DNA from: Acanthosoma haemorrhoidale
Taxonomy: Eukaryota > Arthropoda > Insecta > Hemiptera > Acanthosomatidae
NCBI GenBank assembly: GCA_930367205.1
Contig: OV884013.1
Location: forward strand, 87,855,333-87,919,332
Length of the DNA: 64,000 nt
Direction of reading: 5' to 3'
The translations under genes were made by a program, and so were the position numbers. Under the pieces are notes generated by a model. It was not told the origin of the DNA, made no database searches, and saw only the letters and a list, made by a program, of their open reading frames with translations. This document shows, in pieces, positions 1-10,300 of the stretch. How positions within the stretch are numbered: position 1 is the stretch's first letter; each line of letters opens with the position of its first letter.

Positions 1-1549
1 ACTATAAACTTTGTAAAATTTCAACACCCGTTATAAACAACCAATTCAACAAACCGAACGCAGCAACATAATATTGTGGATCCACTTAAAAAAAAAAAAT
101 TTCATAAATTTTTTTTTTATTTATAAGGGAAGGCAATTGTAACATTCATGATATTTGAGAATATCATGACCAGCCACCCTCCCACTTTGTCCAGCATCTG
201 CCCTTATGCTCTTAGGAGTGGGGATGAGATAAAGGGCCAGTCTTAGCCAAGAGCCAGAGAGCAAAGCAGAGCAAGCTCCCGTTCCGTTGACGGTCATCAA
301 CACAAGCAGAGGAGAAGAAGAAGAAGAAGAAGAAGAAGAAGATTACACCGATATCATCGATTGGGTGATATAGATATTGTTTTTTTTATTATGGATCCAT
401 TAAAAAGAGATTGAGCTCAATTTTCATTTTTTTATATAACTAATTAGTAGTAACTATCCTTGTTCAAAAGGAATTGAATATTTTTTTATATAATTAATGT
501 CAGCATTATTTATAATTATAATTATTTGTTATAACCATTTTACTTGTATATATTTCACAATTCCCAGTTTATCAATTTATTAATAGCTATAACATTAGCC
601 TTGAGATCGGGCGATTCAATCGGGATAATTTCCTATGTCGAAGACATAAAAACAAGTTGAATTAAAGATCTCATGACGGACCTACCAAATTAGTTAAGGT
701 CAATTGATCTATTAAATTAGAAAAATAAAATGGTAAAATATGAGGTAGGTTTCAATATATATATACATATATAGTAATATATACGCTAGTATGGTGGCAG
801 ACTTAATAATATCTACGCCCTGAAATGTGGTTCAAGCTAGGAAGCAAAAAACATTTAAAATATCAGGCCGGTTGGTACTAGAAGAATGTTTGGCAAGGGG
901 TAATGTAGTTAGGGTAAGTAAGTTTAAGGGATGTGAAAGTGTATGTCTTGTAATCATTACCAGTTAAGAGTTCAAAGAAACCATTACCGGCAAGATCGCC
1001 AAATAGCAACTGAGCTACCCTGCCACTAGTGACTATTTTCCCAACATGAATACTCTCACAAAGACAGTACGCCGTGTACCCGATCGAAGCACGGTTTGAC
1101 CCCTGAGTAAATGTCTTTAGAGTCAGTTTGCTAATATTAAGCTACTCATTGTACGTATCATGTATCGTCTGTCGTCACTCGTTGCAGGTGTTAGATATTA
1201 GAGGCCCCGGGTTCAAATCCCAATCTTACAAGTCAATTTTTCTTTGGCTGTTAATTATTAATAATATAATTTTTAAAGACATATCGATTTGATAATTTAA
1301 GTCTTTTAAGTCGACCAAAAAAAGGTGTTGATTAGAGTTTACACAATTACAAATTACAATTTTCTTTTATTTTTTTTTCTTTAAAAACCTCTTTATTGAT
1401 AATATATATACAATGACAAAAATAAATAAATAAATTTGGAATTACAGCTGTCTCCTCGTGCTGCATTCGCAGATGCATTCGAAGGAGTGCATAAAATATA
1501 ATACTTTCAGATTGTTGTTAATAAGTCCAATACACATACACTCACTAGC
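1..1549. other. Gene-free AT-rich flank
   Basis: No coding region is supported here. The stretch holds poly-A/T runs, a (GAA)n run near 309-341, a short (TA)n tract near 753-775, and a tRNA-promoter-like B box (GGGTTCAAATCCC) at about 1209-1221. Around 965-1022 the minus strand reads GTAGCTCAGTTG, which resembles a tRNA A box. These suggest decayed tRNA-derived SINEs, but no complete element with a tail and target-site duplication can be drawn. Confidence 0.5.
309..341. repeat. (GAA)n microsatellite
   Basis: About ten consecutive GAA triplets follow GGAGA. It is a simple tandem repeat with no associated gene. Confidence 0.9.
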
Positions 1550-1599
1550 TGATGAGGCTCACCTTCAGCTTGCAAGCGTGGAAAACACTAACACTAACA

Positions 1600-2037
1600 C
1601 TAAAACCTAAACCTAGAACCTAAGACTAAAGCGTTCCAGCCGCGACAGCGTCCTGCCATCGATGGGGGAACGGGGCGGGGGTTATCGTGTTAAACACCGG
1701 GTTTTGTCAAGTATTGCAGGGAGTAGAAAAATTTGATATGTCTACGTTGGATGAATTCATCCACCGTAGGCAGCTCAAAGATCTCGTGAAGCTCACTGTT
1801 TCTCCGCTGCTCGAATGAAGTACCTCTGACCACTTTCATTAGTATACCGTTTTGGAATTGTTGGAGTCGCCGAGCTGTCGTATACGTCAGATAACCAAAA
1901 AGCGGTGCACCATACAGCAGAGTAGGCCTGAGTATACTCTTGTAGATCAGTAGCTTGAGACGCAGTGATAGATTGGGGGAAGTCAATAAGTGCGTGAGCC
2001 GGTAAGACTTCGTGCGCGTTTGCTTCAACTTCTTCGT
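1600..2037 (-). pseudogene. LINE reverse transcriptase C-terminal fragment (Jockey-like)
   Basis: The minus strand encodes the post-catalytic end of a non-LTR retrotransposon reverse transcriptase. Recognisable pieces are LLIYKSILRPTLLYGAPLFG, LQQFQNGILMKVVRG and RRHIKFFYSLQYL, a pattern typical of Jockey-superfamily proteins after the YADD motif. The open frame covers 1690-2028. Just past it the related end (compare the copy at 3340-3960) continues in another frame, so the copy is frameshifted as well as 5'-truncated. It is not functional. Confidence 0.72.
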
Positions 2038-2105
2038 AAAATGGTTACTAAAATGGAGGTAATTTTATTTGAGAGTAATTATTTTTTTTAAATATTCACT
2101 CATAA

Positions 2106-2744
2106 CATGAAGAATGTCTTCTCAGCGCCTACCATCAATTTTATCATACCCCCCCAAAAAAAGATGGTTGGAGAAACTGGCCCAGAGACGCTTCACATGC
2201 CAGTTGCCTTCTGATTGGATACAAGGTTAGATCTCTCTACACTATTTGACCATATTAATATTTAACTATTTACTTCAGATTTAATTAATTAACACACTGT
2301 TATTCCAGTTGTAATAACTATAAATTTTCGTTTATTCTGAGCCTGCTGTCCCTCAGAATATATTACAAGAGGTAAAAGATTGAGCACGTAGTATACAATA
2401 GAGAAAAAATCATGAAGAATGTCTTCTCAGCGCCTACCATCAATTTTATCATACCCCCCCAAAAAAAGATGGTTGGAGAAACTGGCCCAGAGACGCTTCA
2501 CATGCCAGTTGCCTTCTGATTGGATACAAGGTTAGATCTCTCTACACTATTTGACCATATTAATATTTAACTATTTACTTCAGATTTAATTAATTAACTT
2601 CAGCATAACAAAAATACATGGCACTACACACTGTTATTCCAGTTGTATTAACTATAAATTTTCGTTTATTCTGAGCCTGCTGTCCCTCAGAATATATTAC
2701 AAGAGGTAAAAGATTGAGCACGTAGTATACAATAGAGAAAAAAT
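2106..2744. repeat. Head-to-tail tandem duplication (305 + 334 bp)
   Basis: Two adjacent direct copies, 2106-2410 and 2411-2744, begin CATGAAGAATG and end CAATAGAGAAAAAAT. They are almost identical except that the second has about 29 extra bases near 2600-2630. Each copy contains a short open stretch between a splice-acceptor-like TCTTCTCAG and a donor-like CAAG/GTTAG. The near identity points to recent duplication. Confidence 0.88.
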
Positions 2745-3287
2745 CAAGTCGATTGTGAGCCACCCCACAATTAAGAGTTTATTTGTGGCTACGAAAACGT
2801 TTTAAAGATTTGTAGTTATATTTCACTTCAGTCCCAACCAATATCACATATTATCAATCAGGATGTCAACATTTTTAATGTGAAATCCTGCGTAATATGT
2901 TAGGAATATTATATATATATGACCATTCATTATTTTGTGGTAACGCAAAATCACAATTTTCTTCGTAAGGTGCTCTGAGCTAAATTTGGTGCGAGTATCA
3001 TCACTGATTCGGAAGATACCAGAAATGTTTTAATAGTTATTTCTAACGGCCACAGATCAAGAATTTGGTACAGGCAATTCCAGTTGTGGCGATAACTCCA
3101 CATATAAGATAAATAAAGGTGGAGGATTTTTTGATTCCAGTAGTTCTAAAAAACCGCAGAACTTAAATTTGTTACAGATATCTACAACAGCAGCAATCGC
3201 TGATTGGCCCCAAACTGAACACGTGATCCATGGAGACCAGTATGGCTGGACCAAAAAAGTCTTATTGTTTACGACTGTCTAGGTCAC

Positions 3288-3330
3288 TATATAAAATAAT
3301 GTGCCACAACACATTCATTACACACCACAC
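3288..3330 (+). promoter_or_regulatory. Possible TATA/Inr core promoter upstream of Jheh
   Basis: TATATAAAA at 3288-3296 is followed about 25-30 bases on by TTCATTA, an arthropod-initiator-like sequence near 3314-3320. The Jheh ATG at 4194 lies just after an acceptor-like TTTTTGCAG, so a noncoding first exon further upstream is expected, and this promoter is one candidate. A LINE fragment lies between it and the coding exon, so the link is weak. Confidence 0.25.
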
Positions 3331-3339
3331 TTGCTGATT

Positions 3340-3960
3340 TCGCCAACATCGCGGTGTACAGTACTGTGACCAGATCAGCGATATATTGGGGAAACATCAT
3401 TTCAACATCACTGTAAACGCGGGCAAGTCTGACTGCGCAATTTTCTCATTTCAAAATGGAATGAATCCGCTTTCCACTACATACACTGTATGAACGCAGC
3501 TAAACGCTCCTGCAAACAGCCTCCTATATTTGGGCATTAAAATGGACCGACACCTCCGTTTTACTTACCGGCTTACACATCTGCTAACTTCCCCCAATTT
3601 TCTCTGCGCCTCAAGCTCATGATTTACAAGAGTATACTTAGGCCTGCTCTGCGACAGCAAAACGACCCCAACAATTTCAAAACGGGATACTCATGAAAGT
3701 GGTTCGACATACTTCTTTCCAACAGCGGAGGAACAGTGAGCACCACGAAGATTTTGAGCTGCTTATGGTGGATGAATTCATTCACCGTAGACATATCAAA
3801 TTCTTTGATTCACTGCAATACATGACCAACCACGTGTTTAACACGATTACCCCCGCTCCGTTCCACCATCGATGGCAGAAGGCAGTCGAGGCAGGATCGC
3901 TCTAGTTTTAAGTTAGTATGTAAGATCAGTTTTAATATAGTTTTTAAGTCCCTTGTGTAA
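3340..3960 (+). pseudogene. LINE reverse transcriptase fragment (Jockey-like), plus strand
   Basis: Conceptual translation gives a decayed version of the region after the RT catalytic motif: NITVNAGKSDCAIFSF, then LLYLGIKMDRHLRFTYRLTH, then RRHIKFFDSLQYMTNH and ITPAPFHHRWQ. Stops and frame changes interrupt it; the longest clean part is 3693-3905. It is close kin to the opposite-strand copy at 1600-2037, and both are dead copies of one family. Confidence 0.7.
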
Positions 3961-4193
3961 TCTTAAGGTGAGCTGGTCCCGTTTTCATTTGTATAAAGAT
4001 TTAACATCAGAAAATAGTATTTGTTTCAGAAACCTTCAGAAACAGAAATTGAATTTCATATTAATTTATATTTTAAATTATAATAATCTAGAGATTAAAT
4101 GAAAAAAAAATCACATACATTATGAAGCTGTATTATCATTAAATATCAAAACCTTTCCCTCTTCCGTTTTTGCAGTTGGTAACAGTAGCGGTT

Positions 4194-4379
4194 ATGAGTC
4201 ACACGTACCCACACACCGTTATCACCACAACCATTATATTGGTAGGATGTTATCTGTGCCTGCTGTACTTGACACAGCCTCCTGACCTGCCACAACTCAC
4301 CCTCGGCTACTGGGGCCCGGGTAAGGACAAGACCGACGACGAAGCCATCAAGCCCTTTAAAGTCAACTTCTCTCAAGCT
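4194..4379 (+). CDS. Jheh: Jheh coding exon 1
   Basis: Residues 1-62: the membrane anchor and the start of the EHN region, including the conserved LGYWGPG. It ends in phase 0 at GCT/GTAAGT. An acceptor-like TTTTTGCAG ends at 4175, 18 bases before the ATG, which implies an upstream untranslated exon. Confidence 0.9.
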
Positions 4380-7300
4380 GTAAGTAATTCCATCGACATT
4401 CAACTTGAATGTCCGATAAAAATAAGTCCTAATAAATTGATAAAGTTATGATTTTTAACGCTAGGACATAAACGAACTAAAAGAAAAACTGAATAATACC
4501 AGGACATTTGTGCCTCCCTTGGAAGGTATTGGATTCGAATATGGTTTCAATACCGACTACCTCAACAAATTTGTGGAGTTTTGGAAAACAAAATATGACT
4601 GGAAAGAGAGGGAGAATTACCTTAATAACCTACCGCAATTTATCACCCAAATTGGAGGTTTAAATGTACATTTCATTCACGTGAAACCTGATCCTGCTAA
4701 AGCAAAAGGTAATAATATTATTACGAGTAAATCTCCTAAAAGTGGTAACTATTAGATTAACTATATGGAAATTTTCAAAAATCCCCTAAGTTTCTGTTCA
4801 TTTCATTCTTTATATCATTACATATATAAGTTTCGAATTCAGAAACTTAAAGGAAGTGGAGGTTGTCAGGTTATTAATCGAACACTTGTAGATGTAGTTT
4901 AGAACTGTAATATTAAACATATGTACACATTAGCTCGCGCTACAAATATTACAATAAACAAATAAAACTTAAAACTAACCTGAATCAATACAATTGTCGA
5001 TAATAAGCGTTGATCATTGTCTTAACAAGAGTACTGTTATTCACCAGGATATAGCTTGGTAGCGTCATTTGATACTAACGCGCTCTGTAAGGACACCTAA
5101 CCTATGTGCCGAAGTTTGGCGGTAACATCCAAACGTACACATATATTGCGGCTTTTCACTAATTCACCCATCTTCTGAAGTAAAACTACGTGCATAAATG
5201 AGGGGTTGAGAACCTAAGAGGTATATGTGTCAATTCCATAATTTTGTGAAAAGGTAGTGTACAGTTAAATCATTTTAAGAAATTCCCAGAATCTCCTAAG
5301 TCTGTAAAGCTTACATTATGATTCAAGTGCAAGTGCTTTTGAAATAATTAACATATGTATAACTATCCGTAACCACACTTAACTCAATTTTTTTTAAACT
5401 CACTTGTACCCCTTGGCATCTCACCCCCTCAAATAACACAGAAATATTTTGAAATGAACATTTGTAAACAGTAATTATTTGTAATATATTGGCAACTTTT
5501 TGAAAAAATGAAAAATTTTATAAATTAGTATAACCTATACTACAATAAAAGGTTACTCAGTAAAATAGATAAATAATACCAACTACTTACAAATTATCAA
5601 ACATAAAAAGTAAAAAAAAATCACAATGCAAATTCTATAAAATTTAAATAGAACAGCGTCGGGTCGACACGAGGGGGGTGCAGGTTTACCCTAGCCCCTG
5701 GTGACAAGTGAGGGTTTGCTTGAGTTTATAACCTGGATAATCGCTTCATGACGGTGTTACTATCTGACTCCATTTTTGATAGGTATGTGCCCCGACAATG
5801 CACTATGTTCAAGAGAAGAGGTACAGAGGTTTTTCATAAAGAATTAGTCATGTTTTCGGAGTTCGAGCGGAAGCCACGCTTCAACGAGTAGAATGGTTAC
5901 CCATCTCGTGTGACTATTTGGCCCCGCCTTTTTTATTGCTTACCACATTTACAATGATTTATATTTGTTCATGTTATTTACATTTGTCTATAATACATTT
6001 AGTTCATGTTATTTACGGTTGCTTACAATATATACACAATAGAGTATATGGTGATTTATCTTATGTAGTTAGCGGTCGCTACAAACAGTAATAGTGGTTA
6101 TTTACAATGTAATTTAGGAAACACACGTTAAAGGAGGTTATACAGTAATAGAATGACTATTACACCTGTGCTCCATGAATTCAACTTGATAACATCAGCC
6201 AGGCATTATGAAAATTTTAAAAATAAACACAAAAATTTTGATAACGAATTAAAAAAATCAATATAAAGGTCCAATAAATTTTCTTTAATAGGATAAAGTT
6301 ATTGGACGGTTTGAGCTCATATTTATCAATAACAATTTCTCCCAACGATATAGTTGGTGGAAATTGCTATGTACAACACAAGCTCTTCTACCTCTTTAAC
6401 TGATAATTTATATAAATTATAGTTATTATGGCACGATTAAAAAAAGGTGTATAAATTCACATTATGCAATAATTAATTGCAGCATAGATGTATGTACTTA
6501 AATAATTGGTGTAAAATATATGTGTAAATGATTATAGAACTGATTGATGATTGATTAAAGGATCAGTAGCTATGCCATTATTTGTTATTAATAAATTATA
6601 AATTTAATGTTTATTTAAATATATAATATATATTTAATCAACAATCATTTGTTATTAAATGAATGAGTGAAAGTTTATTCAATAAAGGGCACTAAAAAGT
6701 AATATCAAGAGCCAACGATGTAAACTATAACCCTACATGATTCAGCAGCTCTACCTCTCTTTATTAATTATTTGCTAAATCATTTCACGCAATTAGATTG
6801 TGTTTTTTTATACCAGATAAGAAAATAATACCCCTGTTGCTGATACACGGTTGGCCAGGCTCCGTGAAAGAGTTCTACAAGATGATACCGATGCTCACGA
6901 CACCGCGAGCTGACAGCAACTTCGCCTTCGAAGTGGTGGCCCCATCTCTCCCGGGCTATGGTTTCTCAGAGGCAGCTTCCAAGGGAGGCCTCAACACCGC
7001 GCAGATCGGACTCATCCTTGACCGTCTGATGGCGAGGCTCAGTTTCGACAGCTACTTCCTCCACGGTGGCGACTGGGGAGCCATTATCGGCCTCACTCAG
7101 GCCATTCTACTTCCAAATAGGTAACATCGCACTTATAAGCATAACTGCAATCGAATTGAAAGTGGTGGACGGCTCAAGCTTGCCAGACCCCCCACTCTGC
7201 TCAGTACATGGGTGTCATATCCGGTTTCCACTTGATCGATCAATAAACACCCATCTCCTCACAAGAAAAGCGGGTTATTGTCATAAACAAAAAGTACAAA

Positions 7301-10300
7301 AAAATACTTTGGTAAATATTTAGCACTATAGGGAAGGCTCGTGCGCCAGGAAGTGTGCATTCTGTTTGTTCAGGGAGCCAAATCATCAAAACATTGATAC
7401 CGGGTTGTGGCACCAGGTATGAAAGAAAGCATCTATACTTACGTAGCGGAAGCTATATGTCTTAAATGGCAACTTTTAAGTTTATTTTTATGTTATCGTC
7501 ATATAATTTAGAAAAACCATTTAAAAAAGATAGAACATTTCTAAATTACCCGCAAAGCACAAAGCACCAAAATGTATTAATGCTATTTGGTGACTATGAA
7601 AACTTAAAGTTTATACATGTTTTTTTTTAGTTTTCTCTTACTTAATTTAAGTACCATCAAGATCCTTTAACGGAAAGTTTTTTCTTTCCTTGCTTAATGC
7701 TTCGCAAAGCTGGCAGCGGCCGGGTCCTGAAAGAAGGAGCACGTGCTCTTTTCATGTCATTTACATAGAACATTAATACCGCATGCCCCCAAAAATAAAT
7801 CATTGATGTAAGTTTGGGGTGAGGGGAGGGGGCACACGCTCTTCTAAAGGAGCATAAAAATTAATGAATGAAATAATATATTATTGTTTTGTATAGGATT
7901 CTCGGATACCATTCCAATTTGTGCGTTCCTCGAACTGTGAAGTCAATGTACTACATGCTGTTATCTTACTTGTTTCCTGATTTTTTTGTCGAACAATCAA
8001 AGAAAAAATTTTACACGGAGGAGTTATTACCTTTCCTGTTAGAAGAATCAGGATACTACCACATTCAAGCGTCAAAGCCAGACACAATAGGTAAGTAACG
8101 TCATATTGAAAACATTTATACGTCTTTAATTGAAATAATTTGTGGGGAGACACTAGTAATTTTAATTTCCTCATGACAACACCCTTCAGTCGCCAAAATG
8201 CAAAGATTATATTATTCGTATATAAAATGAATATTATTAAATATATGTATCATTACTTTTACAAAGTAAAAAATAACGATCATTTATGTTCTCATTCATA
8301 CCATATTTACAATTTTCAATCACTCGCTCATTCATACAGTATTTACAAACAGGCCAGAGACATCCCAAATCCACACGATTGTCATTTCCCTCGCACGCGA
8401 AAGAGGAAGCGGAGTCTTGCGAAGTCCCCCACGCTCCTCCGCAAGCCGCGACACTGGATACGAGCGTGGACACTTGCGAGCCAGTGGAGGCTGGCTGAAA
8501 GCTCGAGAGCCACAGACGCTCAGGGCATTATTTCCAGGACCCCCACTGTCACGTATTTATAGCAGGTCACGAGGCCAATGGCGTATTAGTCTCCGAGGAG
8601 GATTATAGGGATGAGTGGTGCATTGCAATGACTGTGCTAGGGGATAAGTGTGGTTGGATCTGGATAGGTTACTATGGAATTTCATGAACTTGGAAGGGAT
8701 GAGTTCAAGAATGTAGGGTATATTAAGATCGTTATGAAGGGTTATGTCACTGACGTAATAAGGGGAATTTGATATTGTTCTCAGGACTTTTGATTGAAAT
8801 TGGATACGCTTGATGTTCGATTCTTTGCTGTTTCCCATAGCTCTATTCAGTATGTCCAGAAAGGCTTAAGTATAACTTTGTAGATTAGTAATTTATTTTC
8901 TATTGAGAGATGGGATAAACTTCGAAGTAGTATATGTACTGTTTCCCAAAGCGTCTGTTTAGTTCTTCTAATACATTTATTAACGAACGTTTCACAACGT
9001 GACGTTTCCACAACCTATGTATGTTAGTATGCTTTAGGTCCTGGTTAGGAGAATCTAGCATAAAGATTGTAAAAACTGTTCTGAACAAAACGTAATAACA
9101 TGAGGATGTAGATATATAAATAATATGTTTTAAAAGAACGCATTAGTAAACCGGCTGATCTCTGGAAAGGTGATCTGTCAACTGAGCCATGTGCTCTGAG
9201 AATTCCGGCCCTGTCGTTATATTTTTTTATTATTTAAAAATTACTAAATCATTAAAAATGTTGATCTAATAGTTTATAAAATAATTCATGCATGGGTTCT
9301 ACATCCCGGTAAATCTTGCCTCATCCAGTAGCCAGATCCAAGCATCCCTGGCCAGTGCCACCTTCTTACGTTTCAACACCTCGTTCGTTGCTCCACAGGA
9401 CTCCTCATCAAGCCATCGCATCTTGTGTCAGCCGCTCCCCAGCAATATTTTGGGCTCTATCCATTTTTAAGCGCTTTACAATATCAATCTCACTCAACGT
9501 CTCAATAACAAAACCATATTATTCCGGATCATGCAATGCTCACCGGTGTGAATATTCTACTGAGACTAAACCTTTTCTTTTGAAGATAAATAGTTTCTCG
9601 ATATCGAATATGTTTCAGTAAGAACAGGATGTAGACGTGTCTTATAGTCAAGTTATATTCAATCACTCATCATGGATCGCCGCCTTACTTTGCTTCTTGA
9701 CATCTGATTTGTTTAATCTCCACAAACTTCCGAACAGACGAACTCGTCAACTCCATCAATCCGACGATGTCCGATTGATATTGTGGTCTCTTGGTGCTGT
9801 CTGTTTGCTTGTATTTATTGTCAAACACTGCTGTTTCATTTCTGTGCCAAGACTAATAATGACTCCACTAGACAGAGACAAACGTGGTCGTTTCAATAGA
9901 CCTACGTCTGCAAGATTTGCACCATTTTAGAACAAGATAAAAAAAAAGTTTTCTGGGACCATATCCCATATGTAACATAAGGCTATGAAGAGAGGGGATA
10001 TAAATTCTAGAAAAATGAACACCGTGCTTATTTAATCGGTCTGGGAAATATAATTATTGTCGTGGCATTCTAGGAATGAATTTTAATAATAAAAGCTAAC
10101 ATAGTATTCCAGATGACCTTCCCTTTAGTCCCTTCTTAAATATTTCATTTCAGGCACTGCCTTGACAGACTCCCCGGTAGGACTGGCCGCCTATATTCTT
10201 GAAAAGTTTTCAACGGGCACCAACAGACACTGGAGGTCCCTTCCTGACGGTGGGATCGAGAGCATGGACAAAGTGGACCTTCTTGATAACATTATGATAT

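Noticed and set aside
1584..1625. CCTAA-like motifs suggesting an interstitial insect telomere repeat
   Set aside because: Only a few irregular copies (AACACTAAC, AACCTAAACC) in the 3' region of a LINE fragment; not a TTAGG tract.
9637..9930. 97-residue plus-strand frame in Jheh intron 4 as a gene
   Set aside because: No recognised motif beyond a short basic end, and it sits among LINE debris; probably repeat-derived.
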